DNA from: Janthinobacterium sp. SUN073
GTDB taxonomy: Bacteria; Pseudomonadota; Gammaproteobacteria; Burkholderiales; Burkholderiaceae_D
Length of the DNA stretch: 64,000 nucleotides
Assembly (NCBI RefSeq): GCF_030397665.1
Contig: NZ_JAPUBT010000001.1
Coordinates: 822,681 to 886,680 of the forward strand
Direction: 5' to 3'
Shown here: piece by piece, positions 38,103-46,870 of the stretch
How the letters are laid out: every line of letters starts with the position of its first letter
Numbering within the stretch: the stretch's first letter is position 1
The notes under the pieces: model-generated
Told to the model about the DNA's origin: nothing
Database searches by the model: none
The model's input: only the letters and a program-made list of their open reading frames with translations
Program-made: the position numbers and the translations under genes

Positions 38103-39461
38103 TTAAGGCTGGGTGCCGGATGGCGCGGACTCACCCTCTGCCGCGCCCGCGAGCGGGGCAGGAGGCGTACCAACAATACGCAATTCACGTTGCGGAAACG
38201 GTACAGTGACCTTATGTTCCTGCAAGGTGCGCCAGATGGCGCGGTTCACATTCGACTTCACGCCGCCGGTGCCGTTTTCCGGGTCAGCGATCCAGAAGCC
38301 GATCTGCACATCGAGGCCGTCGGCGCCGAAACGCACAAGGGTGGCCGATGGCGGATTGCTTTGCGACACACGCGGCACCTTGGCCGTCGCCGCTTCCAGC
38401 AAGGGGAAGATGACATCGATATCCGTTTCATAACCCACCGACACGGCCGTCGACAGCCACACCATGCGGTTGCTCAGCGACATATTCTGCACGCCGCCGG
38501 AAATCAGCATCTCATTTGGCACGATGGATTCAACGCCATCGCCACCCAATAATACAGTATAGCGCGTATTGATCTGCGTGACCTTGCCCGTAAATTGACC
38601 CACCGTGATCATGTCGCCGATGGTCAGGCTGCGGTCGAGCAGGATGATGAAACCGGAGACGAAGTTCGCGGCGATCTTTTGCAAGCCAAAGCCCAGCGCC
38701 ACGCCGAAGGCGCCGCCAAACACGGACAGCACCGTCAGGTCGATGCCCACCAGCGACAGGCTGACCAGCACGGAAACGAGGATCAGCACGGCGCGACCCA
38801 TGCGCGACAGCACCACGCGCAAGGAGGTGTGCAGACCCTGCATTTTCATCAGGCGCTCGTCGAGCGAAGTGCCGGCCCACATGGCCAGCACCAGCAGCAC
38901 GGCCACGGAAATAGCGGCTTGCAAGATGGCAGCCACGGAGACCTTGTTGCGGCCCAGCGGCACGACGATGCCTTCCAGGAATGCATGCAAATCCGGCCAC
39001 AGGCCGGTGATATACAGGGCCATGCCGGCCCACACCACCACCGTGAATATTTTCTCCAGCAACAACATGGTGGGGCTGATGTCGCCATGGCGGGCAAAAA
39101 TACGGCGCAGCACATAAAAACCAAAGCGTACCAGCGCCATCGAGGTGCATAGGGGGATGGCGATACTGAGCAGGCTCACCGACTGGAATTTGACCAGGAA
39201 ATGTTGCGCAATGCCCAGCAGCATGGCCGCCAGAACGGGCGTCAGGATGCGGATGAAACTGTCCGTGCGCTGCAAGGTTTCCGGCGTGGCCGGCGTTGTC
39301 GCCGCTTCCGCCCGCTGGTGCAGGAATGCGCGCAACTGCCGCACCAGCAGCCAGCTCAGTGCCAGGCAGGCGACGATGACCAATGCCTGCCACAGGATGG
39401 CCGGTTGACGGAAATCGTCGACAAAGTCAGTGATCAGGTTGAGCAGCGGGGTTTCATTCAT
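38103..39461 (-). CDS. MscS-family mechanosensitive ion channel
   Basis: 452 aa. About five hydrophobic N-terminal helices precede the conserved pore-lining and beta domain (ALGFGLQKIAANFVSGFIIL, then LLDRSLTIGDMITVG) and the C-terminal cytoplasmic vestibule. It would release solutes on sudden drop of osmolarity. It is longer than E. coli MscS (286 aa), like the YbdG/YnaI group. I took the ATG at MNETPLL; a GTG further upstream would add 27 residues with no family look. Confidence 0.88.
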   Translation of the reverse strand: MNETPLLNLITDFVDDFRQPAILWQALVIVACLALSWLLVRQLRAFLHQRAEAATTPATPETLQRTDSFIRILTPVLAAMLLGIAQHFLVKFQSVSLLSIAIPLCTSMALVRFGFYVLRRIFARHGDISPTMLLLEKIFTVVVWAGMALYITGLWPDLHAFLEGIVVPLGRNKVSVAAILQAAISVAVLLVLAMWAGTSLDERLMKMQGLHTSLRVVLSRMGRAVLILVSVLVSLSLVGIDLTVLSVFGGAFGVALGFGLQKIAANFVSGFIILLDRSLTIGDMITVGQFTGKVTQINTRYTVLLGGDGVESIVPNEMLISGGVQNMSLSNRMVWLSTAVSVGYETDIDVIFPLLEAATAKVPRVSQSNPPSATLVRFGADGLDVQIGFWIADPENGTGGVKSNVNRAIWRTLQEHKVTVPFPQRELRIVGTPPAPLAGAAEGESAPSGTQP

Positions 39462-39572
39462 GGCGGATGGGGGCTGGAAGGTGGGACGGATGGGCGGTGT
39501 GCCCATGCCGCCAGGCAGGCTGGCGGCATTGAAAGCCGCCACTGCAGGGTGCAGCGGCGGCCCGTGACAAGC

Positions 39573-40892
39573 TTACTCGGCTGGTTCAACGTCAACGTCG
39601 TCGGCCGGTTTTTCATCGGCGTAGACTTTTTTCGGCATGACCTTGCGCTCGAACACGGCGGCGAAGAAGCCGTCGGTATGGTGCAGGTGCGGCAGCAATT
39701 TCAGGTAATCGCCCATTTCCAGCTCGATCTTCTGTTCGGCCAGCACCTTGCTCATCGGCACCAGGGTGAAGTCCGGATGCGCGGCCAGGAATTGCTCGGC
39801 GATAAAATCGTTTTCTTCATTCAGGAAGCTGCAGGTGGCGTACACCAGGCGGCCGCCGCCCTTGACCAGGCGCGCCGCGCCGGCCAGGATGGCTGCCTGC
39901 TTGGCTTGCAGCTCGACGATGGAGTTCGGCTGCTGGCGCCATTTCACGTCCGGATTGCGACGCAGGGTGCCCAGGCCGCTGCACGGGGCATCGACCAGCA
40001 CGCGGTCGATCTTGCCGGCCAGGCGCTTGATCTTGGCATCGCGCTCATGCGCGATCTGCACCGGATGCACGTTCGACAGGCCGCTGCGGGCCATGCGTGG
40101 CTTCAGCTTGGCCAGGCGCTTTTCCGACACGTCAAACGCATACAAACGGCCCGTGTTGCGCATCAGCGCGCCCAATGCGAGCGTCTTGCCGCCCGCGCCG
40201 GCACAGAAATCGACGACCATCTCGCCGCGCTTGGCGCCGACGATCTGCGACAGGATCTGGCTGCCCTCATCTTGCACTTCGATGGCACCGCTCTGGAACA
40301 AAGGCATGTTTTGCAGCGATGGCTTCTTGATCACGCGCAGCCCCAGCGGCGCATAGGGCGTCGGGGTGCTGAGGATAGGTGCTTCGGCCAGGGCCAGCAT
40401 CACGTCTTCACGCGTGGCCTTGAGCGAATTGACGCGCAAGTCCAGCGGCGCAGGCGCGTTCAGCGCATCGGCCAGCTTCATGGTTTCCGCTTCGCCGAAC
40501 TGGGCGATCAGCTTGTCGAACAGCCAGGTCGGCATGTTGGCGCGCATGTTCGACGGCATCAGGCTGCGGTCGATCTGCGTGATGCGTTCCAGCCATTCCA
40601 CTTCTTCTTCCGTCAGGCCGCCCAGTGAGTCGGCACCAACGGCTTCGGCCAGGCCGAGGATGGTCAAACGGCGCATGGTCGGGCCACTGCCCGCTTCGGC
40701 GAAATCGGTAAAGAAGGATTTGTTGCGCAGCACGGCATAAATGCCTTCGGCGATGGCGCCGCGTTCGCGCGAACCGAGGCGCGGATGGTCGCGGAAATAG
40801 CGCGACAGGGTGGTGTCGGCCGGGGCCGTGAAACGTAAAATTTCGCGCAATACTTCTTCAGCATTGGCAAGTATCGCTGGTGGCAATCTCAT
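39573..40892 (-). CDS. RsmB/NOP-family RNA m5C methyltransferase
   Basis: 439 aa. An N-terminal helical domain like NusB/RsmB (to about residue 150) precedes a SAM-binding domain with VVDFCAGAGGKTLALG (motif I), and the two cysteines used in catalysis: VDAPCSGLG (motif IV) and ATCSF (motif VI). It would make 5-methylcytosine in rRNA or another RNA. It might be RsmB but E. coli-like gene neighbours (fmt, trk) are absent, so I leave the symbol empty. purN lies 21 bp upstream. Confidence 0.9.
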   Translation of the reverse strand: MRLPPAILANAEEVLREILRFTAPADTTLSRYFRDHPRLGSRERGAIAEGIYAVLRNKSFFTDFAEAGSGPTMRRLTILGLAEAVGADSLGGLTEEEVEWLERITQIDRSLMPSNMRANMPTWLFDKLIAQFGEAETMKLADALNAPAPLDLRVNSLKATREDVMLALAEAPILSTPTPYAPLGLRVIKKPSLQNMPLFQSGAIEVQDEGSQILSQIVGAKRGEMVVDFCAGAGGKTLALGALMRNTGRLYAFDVSEKRLAKLKPRMARSGLSNVHPVQIAHERDAKIKRLAGKIDRVLVDAPCSGLGTLRRNPDVKWRQQPNSIVELQAKQAAILAGAARLVKGGGRLVYATCSFLNEENDFIAEQFLAAHPDFTLVPMSKVLAEQKIELEMGDYLKLLPHLHHTDGFFAAVFERKVMPKKVYADEKPADDVDVEPAE

Positions 40893-40913
40893 TGTTATTC
40901 TTCCTGTAATATT

Positions 40914-41522
40914 TTATTGAGGGTCCACGCGGACCTGGCCATGCTCGACTGACAGTTTATCGTCAATGAACAGGCGGATGGCGCGCGGGTAAAGCAGATG
41001 TTCCTGTACCAGCACGCGCGCCGATAAGCTGTCTTCTGTGTCGCCTGGCAAGACTGGCACCACCGCACTCGCCACGGCCGGGCCATGATCGAGCTCGGCA
41101 GTTACGAAATGCACGGTCGCGCCGTGTTCCGTCACACCCGCCTCGAGCGCCTGGCGGTGCGTCGCCATGCCCGGGAACAGCGGCAGCAGCGACGGGTGGA
41201 TATTGAGCATGCGCCCGGCGTAATGTTCGACGAAGGGCGGCGTCAGGATGCGCATGAAACCGGCCAGCACGACCAGGTCGGGGGCGAAGCCGTCGATCAC
41301 GGCTTGCAGCGCCGCATCAAACTGCTCGCGGCTGGCATAATCCTTGTTGGCAACGACTGCCGTCGCTATCCCATGTTCCGCAGCAAAAACCAGTCCCTGG
41401 GCGTCGGCCCGGTTACTGATGACGGCGGCAATCCGGGCTGGCCATTGCTCGGCTTGCGCCGCGCGGACGACCGCTTCCATGTTGCTGCCGCGTCCGGAAA
41501 TGAGGATAACGATATTTTTCAT
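40914..41522 (-). CDS. purN: Phosphoribosylglycinamide formyltransferase
   Basis: 202 aa. It transfers the formyl group of 10-formyl-THF to GAR, the third step in purine synthesis. Hallmarks: ISGRGSNMEAV at the N-terminus, AGFMRILTPPFVEHYAGRML with the catalytic region, and the HPSLLPLFPG motif (LNIHPSLLPLFPG) with the active His. The start at MKNIVIL is the standard family start; an ATG three codons earlier is possible. Confidence 0.96.
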   Translation of the reverse strand: MKNIVILISGRGSNMEAVVRAAQAEQWPARIAAVISNRADAQGLVFAAEHGIATAVVANKDYASREQFDAALQAVIDGFAPDLVVLAGFMRILTPPFVEHYAGRMLNIHPSLLPLFPGMATHRQALEAGVTEHGATVHFVTAELDHGPAVASAVVPVLPGDTEDSLSARVLVQEHLLYPRAIRLFIDDKLSVEHGQVRVDPQ

Positions 41523-41678
41523 AGCGCGCATTGTACCCGCTATGGCGATGCGAATCTAGAAAGGCCGGTATTATTGTTGCGGCGCAACATAAGCGCCAGA
41601 GCGCCGCAGCCGCCCGGCGATGCCGATTGCCATCTGCACGGGAAGCCGGTTTCAGGGCATCGCGGCAAGAGTAAGTAT

Positions 41679-42077
41679 TTACTCGAACGAGTAGAAGACG
41701 CGGAACGGCACTTTCTTCTCGGCCCAGTAGTCGGCCGCATCGCGGAACACGTCGAGCAGGATCTCGCGCGCTTCCTTGTCGAATTTTTGCGTATTTGGCA
41801 ATTGCTCGAGCACCACCAGGAAGCCCGTTTGCGTACCGGCCTTGTGCATGGTATCCGTCAGGCACAGGCGCAAGGCATCGAAATTCTTTGCCAGGTTTTT
41901 CGGGAACAGGAATGCTTCTGCAATAATGCCGATGACTTGTTGTTTGGTCTGTCCAGCGTTGCAATGCGCATATAAAAAGTGCTGCCCGAGACGGATCGCC
42001 TCGTCTTGTAACTCGGTCACGCGAAAGGCACGGATGGACTGGACAAGGTTGGGCGGCACGGTTAGTAACAAACTCAT
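41679..42077 (-). CDS. Barstar-like protein
   Basis: 132 aa. The region from LGQHFLYAHCNAGQTKQQV through FLFPKNLAKNFDALRLCLTD to VPFRVFYSFE fits the barstar (ribonuclease inhibitor) fold. In barstar the segment YYGENLDALWDC binds barnase; here the aligned stretch is NLAKNFDALRLC, so Asp35 is retained but Tyr29, Gly31, Trp38 and Asp39 are not. No barnase-like gene is adjacent. It may inhibit another RNase or have a different role. It is a single gene flanked by purN and a 400-bp gap. Confidence 0.78.
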   Translation of the reverse strand: MSLLLTVPPNLVQSIRAFRVTELQDEAIRLGQHFLYAHCNAGQTKQQVIGIIAEAFLFPKNLAKNFDALRLCLTDTMHKAGTQTGFLVVLEQLPNTQKFDKEAREILLDVFRDAADYWAEKKVPFRVFYSFE

Positions 42078-42478
42078 TTTTCCCTCAAATCGACCTGTTA
42101 TGTATGGATTTGTTGTAGCTGCTCTTCTTATTGCATCCCCGCACGCGGGTCAATGCGCACGCGGTGATTCGATCTGTATCAACTTTTATGCGATTCAGTG
42201 CGATTTTATATAAGCCATACGCGTATTAGGGTAACGTGTTGTCCTGTATGAATCAACCCGAATGTGATGTCAAACGCAAGATTTGTTACAAACCGCTGGT
42301 TTCAAGTCACTTCAACATCTTGTATCGATTGAAAGTGCATGTTACAGACTGTGGGGCAAGGGGCTTGGGCTGTTACATTTTGTTGCCATGCGAAACACTT
42401 GCCTCGGGCTGGCGGGATTACTATAGTCCCAAGTTGTAAAAAATACCCTGAAAGATTCTCTACATAATGAGGTTAGAA
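42078..42478. other. 401-bp gene-free stretch between barstar-like gene and glycine-zipper gene
   Basis: AT-richer than surroundings, no convincing ORF in either strand. It contains a possible promoter for the downstream gene: TTGCCT (42399-42404), 17 bp, TATAGT (42422-42427). The presumed promoter for the barstar-like gene would lie near 42090-42200. I see no RNA gene or repeat. Confidence 0.5.
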
Positions 42479-42991
42479 ATGAACTTGCAAGCCAAATTGA
42501 TGATGTCAGCCCTCTGTATCGGCACATTGCCACTCGCTCAGGCTGCCGACTTTGAAGATTTCGGCAAAGTCGTGCGCGTCGTGCCGCAAGTGGAACAGAT
42601 CAATCGTCCACGCCAGGAATGCCGCACGGAATACGTGCAAGTGCAAGCGCCGCCGCAACAGCGCAGCGCTGGCGGCTCCATCGTCGGCGGTATCGCCGGC
42701 GCCCTGCTCGGTAGCCAGGTCGGTGGCGGCAATGGCCGCACGGCCGCCGCCGCAGCCGGCGCGATTGCCGGCGCTGTCGTCGGCGACCGTGTCGACAACC
42801 AGAACAACTACCAGGGCGGCATGCAGGAACAAGCCGTCAAGCAATGCCGTCAGGTCGACCACTGGGAATCGCGCAACAACGGCTACCAGGTCACCTACGA
42901 CTACCGCGGCCGCAACTACACGAGCATCATGTCCTACGATCCGGGCGAGCGCATCCGCCTGCGCGTCTCGATCGAGCCAGCTCAACAGTAA
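42479..42991 (+). CDS. Exported glycine-zipper (2TM) protein
   Basis: 170 aa. A signal peptide (MNLQAKLMMSALCIGTLPLAQAAD) is followed by a Gln-rich segment and a glycine zipper (GGSIVGGIAGALLGSQVGGG and the AAAGAIAGAVVGD repeat), then a C-terminal domain with DYRGRNYTSIMSYDPGERIR. Such proteins resemble SlyB/RcsF-associated outer membrane proteins. There is no lipobox Cys at the cleavage site, so it is probably a soluble or membrane-embedded envelope protein rather than a lipoprotein. GAGGT precedes the chosen ATG; an ATG four codons upstream is possible. Confidence 0.85.
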   Translation: MNLQAKLMMSALCIGTLPLAQAADFEDFGKVVRVVPQVEQINRPRQECRTEYVQVQAPPQQRSAGGSIVGGIAGALLGSQVGGGNGRTAAAAAGAIAGAVVGDRVDNQNNYQGGMQEQAVKQCRQVDHWESRNNGYQVTYDYRGRNYTSIMSYDPGERIRLRVSIEPAQQ

Positions 42992-43088
42992 GCGCAGCAA
43001 CCAGCCCGTACCATGCCAGCCCCCGCGGCTGGCATTTTTTATGGCGCCCCGCCACGGGCTATAATGCGGCACACTTTCAGGCCGCCTT

Positions 43089-43877
43089 ATGCTTATCAAA
43101 CGAAAATCCATCGAACAAGTCGAATCCTCGCGCCCCGCGCGCAAGCCCCGCTACGCCCCTGTCACCCTGTCGGAAATGGATGGCGTGCGCTATCTGCATT
43201 TCGGCACGGAATGGGTGCAGGGCGCCATGCGCATCCGCAAGCCGGACTGGCCGGAGCTCGAATACGCGCAGCAGATGATGGCGTGGATGCTGTGGATCAA
43301 GCAACCGCAGCGCCTCGCCCAGTTGGGCCTGGGCACGGGAGCGCTGACCAAGTTCTGCTACCGCCAGTTCCCGCAGGCGCAAGTCGAAGCCATCGAACTG
43401 AACCCGTCCGTCATCACCATCTGCGCCTCGATGTTCAAGCTGCCTCCCAACGACGAGCGCTTGCACGTGCGCGAGATGGATGCGCTCGACTACGTCAACG
43501 ATGACGCCAACCATGGCACCCTGGACGCCCTGCAGGTGGACCTGTACGACGCCACGGCGCGCGGTCCCGTGCTCGACAGCGCGGACTTCTATTCCGCCTG
43601 CTGCGCCTGCCTGGCGCCGCACGGCATCATGACGGTCAACCTGTTCGGCGACCACCCCAGCTACGCGAAGAACATCAAGGCGATGAAGTTTGCGTTTGCA
43701 CAGGTGATCTGCCTGCCGGAAGTCCATGATGGGAATGTGGTGGCGATCGCGTTCAAGTCGAAAGTGGCGCTCGATGCCGAAGCGCAAACGGCCCTGCTGG
43801 AGTGCGCCAAGCAGATCGTCGCCGAGACCAAGCTGCCCGCCAAGACCTGGGTCAAGGGCATCGTCAGCACCCTGTAA
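43089..43877 (+). CDS. Spermidine-synthase-like (polyamine aminopropyltransferase-fold) protein
   Basis: 262 aa Rossmann-fold protein. RLAQLGLGTGALTKF is the SAM/decarboxylated-SAM binding loop, VEAIELNPSVITIC gives the acidic residue after strand 2, and MDALDYVND and DALQVDLYDA match the family. It lacks the full-length N-terminal domain of true SpeE enzymes, so it may be a methyltransferase of related fold. The adjacent gene is a GspE/PilB-like ATPase 49 bp downstream on the same strand, without obvious functional link. Confidence 0.8.
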   Translation: MLIKRKSIEQVESSRPARKPRYAPVTLSEMDGVRYLHFGTEWVQGAMRIRKPDWPELEYAQQMMAWMLWIKQPQRLAQLGLGTGALTKFCYRQFPQAQVEAIELNPSVITICASMFKLPPNDERLHVREMDALDYVNDDANHGTLDALQVDLYDATARGPVLDSADFYSACCACLAPHGIMTVNLFGDHPSYAKNIKAMKFAFAQVICLPEVHDGNVVAIAFKSKVALDAEAQTALLECAKQIVAETKLPAKTWVKGIVSTL

Positions 43878-43926
43878 GCGCCGGCACACCCATGCGCAAG
43901 GCCGGCAGCCCTGAAAGGCGCCGGCC

Positions 43927-45693
43927 ATGCCCGCTTCCCCTCCTCCCGCTCCCATTTCACCCAACACGCCGCTGCAACTGCCGCAACTGCTGGCCTGGCT
44001 GCAGGAAGACGGCTTGCTCGACGCGGCGCAAGCGGCGGCCATCGACGCCCAGGCCGCCCTGCTGCCGGCGCCGGCCTTGCATCCGCTATGCAGCATCGCC
44101 CATGGCGCACTCACGCTCGACACCCTGTGCGCCTGGCTGGCGCAACGCGCAAGCCTGCCGTATGTGCGCATCGATCCTCTGCACATCGATTTCAGCCAGG
44201 TGGCCGACGTCATGACGGCCGGCTATGCGGCCCGTTTCAACATCCTGCCCGTGGAAAGCACGCTTGACCGCATCGTCATCGCCACGGCCCAGCCCTACGC
44301 GCTCGCTTGGCAGGCGCAGCTGGGAAAGCTGGCGCCACGCAAGCTGAGCCTGGTCATCGCCAATCCGCTGCACATCGCCGACGCCATCGCGCAATTTTTC
44401 AGCCTGGCCACTTCCGTCAAGGTGGCAAAACTGGCGTCCACGCAAGACATGGCGCTGCGCCAGAATGTCGAGCAGCTGGTGGAGCTGGGGCGCAACAAGG
44501 GCAACCTCGACGCCAACGACCAGCACGTGGTGCGCATCGTCGACTGGCTGTGGCAATACGCGTTTGCCCAGCGCGCGTCCGACATCCACCTGGAACCGAA
44601 GCGCGACGCGGGCCTCGTGCGCCTGCGCATCGATGGCCGCCTGCACCAGGCGTATCAATTGCCGCCTGTGGTCTTGCTGGCCATGACGGCGCGCATCAAG
44701 TTGCTCGGGCGCATGGACGTCGTGGAAAAGCGCCGCCCCCAGGATGGCCGCATCAAGACGCGCAATGCACAGGGCCAGGAAATCGAGCTACGCCTGTCGA
44801 CCTTGCCCACGGCCTTCGGCGAAAAGCTCGTCATGCGCATCTTCGACCCGGAAGTGGCCGTCAAAAGCCTGTTTGAGCTGGGCTTTCCGCCCGCGGACGC
44901 CGAACGCTGGCGCCAGCTGACGGCGCGTACGCACGGCATCGTGCTGGTGACGGGCCCCACCGGCTCGGGCAAGACCAGCACCCTGTACAGCACCCTGAAG
45001 GCGCTGGCCAGCAGCGAAGTCAATGTCTGCACGGTGGAAGACCCCATCGAAATGGTCGAACCGGCCTTCAACCAGATGCAGGTGCAAACCCAGGCCGGCA
45101 TCGAACTGTCGTTTGCCGATGGCGTGCGGGCGCTGATGCGGCAAGACCCCGACATCATCATGGTGGGAGAAATCCGCGACCTGGCCACGGCCGAGATGGC
45201 CATGCAGGCGGCGCTGACGGGCCATTTGGTGCTGTCGACCCTGCACACCAACGACGCGCCCTCGGCCGTCATGCGCCTGCTGGAACTGGGCTTGCCCGCC
45301 TATTTGCTGGAAGCGTGCCTGGCCGGCGTGCTGGCGCAGCGCCTGCTGCGCTGCTTGTGCCCGGGCTGCAAGCAGCCAGACGATACGCCGGACGCCGCCG
45401 CATGGCAGCGCCTGACGGGCGGCCAGCTGGAACGGCCGCAGACCACATACCGCCCCATCGGCTGCGCCCTGTGCCGGCACAGCGGCTACCTGGGGCGTGC
45501 CGGCATTTATGAACTGCTGAGCGTGACGGAAACCTTCGGCCAGCTGGTCAAGGCGGGCGCCGACCTGCACGCGCTGCGCCGCCAGAGTCTGCTCGACGGC
45601 ATGACGCCGCTGCGCATCGCAGGTGCGCGCAAAATCATCGATGGCACGACCAGCATCGACGAAGTGCTGAAGCTCACGGCAGCCCTGCCTTGA
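43927..45693 (+). CDS. GspE/PilB-family type II/IV pilus assembly ATPase
   Basis: 588 aa. An N-terminal T2SSE_N-like domain (about 15-165) and a core ATPase domain follow: Walker A GPTGSGKT at 343-350, Asp box and Walker B around RQDPDIIMVGEIRD, and the His box LSTLHTND. The C-terminal cysteine pairs CLCPGC and CALC (about 478-520) form the usual zinc site. It would power pilus or secretion system assembly at the inner membrane. No other pilus or gsp gene is in the window, so it stands alone. Confidence 0.92.
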   Translation: MPASPPPAPISPNTPLQLPQLLAWLQEDGLLDAAQAAAIDAQAALLPAPALHPLCSIAHGALTLDTLCAWLAQRASLPYVRIDPLHIDFSQVADVMTAGYAARFNILPVESTLDRIVIATAQPYALAWQAQLGKLAPRKLSLVIANPLHIADAIAQFFSLATSVKVAKLASTQDMALRQNVEQLVELGRNKGNLDANDQHVVRIVDWLWQYAFAQRASDIHLEPKRDAGLVRLRIDGRLHQAYQLPPVVLLAMTARIKLLGRMDVVEKRRPQDGRIKTRNAQGQEIELRLSTLPTAFGEKLVMRIFDPEVAVKSLFELGFPPADAERWRQLTARTHGIVLVTGPTGSGKTSTLYSTLKALASSEVNVCTVEDPIEMVEPAFNQMQVQTQAGIELSFADGVRALMRQDPDIIMVGEIRDLATAEMAMQAALTGHLVLSTLHTNDAPSAVMRLLELGLPAYLLEACLAGVLAQRLLRCLCPGCKQPDDTPDAAAWQRLTGGQLERPQTTYRPIGCALCRHSGYLGRAGIYELLSVTETFGQLVKAGADLHALRRQSLLDGMTPLRIAGARKIIDGTTSIDEVLKLTAALP

Positions 45694-45721
45694 CTGGCCT
45701 GCACTTTCTCGCAGGAATGCT

Positions 45722-45749
45722 TTGCATTCTTTTTCAACTGATATATAAT
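45722..45749 (+). promoter_or_regulatory. Promoter of tRNA-Lys
   Basis: TTGCAT, 16 bp, perfect TATAAT, then the tRNA 5' end 12 bp further on. Confidence 0.7.
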
Positions 45750-45761
45750 GCGGCCTCTTTC

Positions 45762-45837
45762 GGGTCGTTAGCTCAGCTGGTAGAGCAGCGGACTTTTAAT
45801 CCGTTGGTCGCAGGTTCGAATCCCGCACGGCCTACCA
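45762..45837 (+). tRNA. tRNA-Lys (TTT)
   Basis: 76 nt including encoded CCA. The anticodon loop CTTTTAA carries TTT for lysine. D-arm AGCTCAGCTGGTAGAGC and T-arm GGTTCGAATCC are canonical. The acceptor stem includes a G1:U72 wobble and a second wobble at 4:69. Confidence 0.97.
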
Positions 45838-45854
45838 CGAATGCGCAGTACTAA

Positions 45855-45883
45855 AAAGCCCATCCTCACGGATGGGCTTTTTT
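45855..45883. terminator. Terminator after tRNA-Lys
   Basis: AAAGCCCATCC-TCAC-GGATGGGCTTT followed by Ts; A-run on the other side also gives bidirectional potential. Confidence 0.88.
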
Positions 45884-45941
45884 CGTTTCAGGCTCCCAAG
45901 GTTATACTGGTTCTTTGTCTTGCCAGCCCTGAAAGAAACGC

Positions 45942-46349
45942 ATGAAACTTGCCGTCCTCCTCCTGGCCACCGCCTGCCTGTCCGCCCAAGCGCAGGCACA
46001 AGTACAGCCGCCCATCGTGCTCGATGGCCAGTACAGCGCGCGCACGGACGAGATGAGCTTGCAGATCATCGGCAACCGCGTCTGCTTCGCGCCCGACAAG
46101 GCGCAGTGGGGCCGTTTGCCCCGCCCTGCTGCCGCGCACGCTGCGTGGTTTTGTTTCAGCAACGATGGCGAGGCGCGCCGACAGCTGCGCGTGCCCGCGC
46201 GCCAGACCGACAATTGCGGCTGGCAAGCGCGTGCGCGCATCGTCATCGACACCTATCAACCGTACGTCGAGCAAGGCGACGGCAACGACATGGCGCGCCT
46301 GGCATCGGTCATCAAGGTGGCGCAACCGAACGCCATCGCCTGCGAATAA
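45942..46349 (+). CDS. Small exported hypothetical protein
   Basis: 135 aa. A typical signal peptide (MKLAVLLLATACLSAQAQAQ) precedes a mature domain of about 115 residues with four Cys (two may pair). I do not recognise the family; the pattern VLDGQYSARTDEMSLQIIG, then NRVCFAPDK and AAWFCFSNDGEAR, suggests a compact beta domain. The name cannot be refined. It is a single gene after tRNA-Lys, converging on the next hypothetical gene. Confidence 0.72.
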   Translation: MKLAVLLLATACLSAQAQAQVQPPIVLDGQYSARTDEMSLQIIGNRVCFAPDKAQWGRLPRPAAAHAAWFCFSNDGEARRQLRVPARQTDNCGWQARARIVIDTYQPYVEQGDGNDMARLASVIKVAQPNAIACE

Positions 46350-46363
46350 TCAGTTCAGTTCGA

Positions 46364-46867
46364 TCAGTCCAGTTCATACTCCTGCAGATAGCGGGCGAAC
46401 AAGTCGCCATCGGCCAGCGGACACGCAAACCCGGCACCCCAGTCGGCCAGCAGCAACTGCGCTTTCAAGGGCAGCAGCAACAGCTCTGGCATGGCATCAC
46501 TGCACCATAAATCCACCACGATGCCGTCGTCACCCAGGCCGGCAAACAGGGTTTCCGTCTTGTCGCCACCAAAGGCCAGCACATTCTTGCATTCCACCCG
46601 ATAACTGCTGTAGCCCGTGTAGACGGCGTCATACGGCGGCAAGGCATCGGCCAGCGCCAGCCGCAGCTGCTCCATCGTGAGGCCCAGCGCGCGCATCTGC
46701 GACGGCGGCGCCTCGGGCACGTACATCTGCGTCCAGCCGGCGCCGCTGCGGTGCGCATCGGCGAACACCTGCTGCTCGCCCATCTGCGTCAAACAGTGCT
46801 GCAAGTTATCCAGCGGCAGCAGTTCGATCATGCAAAAATCATCTTCGTGGTAATAGGCTTCGCGCAT
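46364..46867 (-). CDS. Hypothetical cytoplasmic protein
   Basis: 167 aa acidic protein with no signal peptide or membrane helix. It starts MREAYYHEDDFCMIELLPLD, has the segment YDAVYTGYSSYRVECKNVLA, and an acidic C-terminal region ending RYLQEYELD. I do not recognise a family. The start lies 3 bp downstream of the LprI-like gene on the same strand, so they probably share an mRNA. A role paired with the exported neighbour, such as immunity, is speculation. Confidence 0.68.
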   Translation of the reverse strand: MREAYYHEDDFCMIELLPLDNLQHCLTQMGEQQVFADAHRSGAGWTQMYVPEAPPSQMRALGLTMEQLRLALADALPPYDAVYTGYSSYRVECKNVLAFGGDKTETLFAGLGDDGIVVDLWCSDAMPELLLLPLKAQLLLADWGAGFACPLADGDLFARYLQEYELD

Positions 46868-46870
46868 GCT

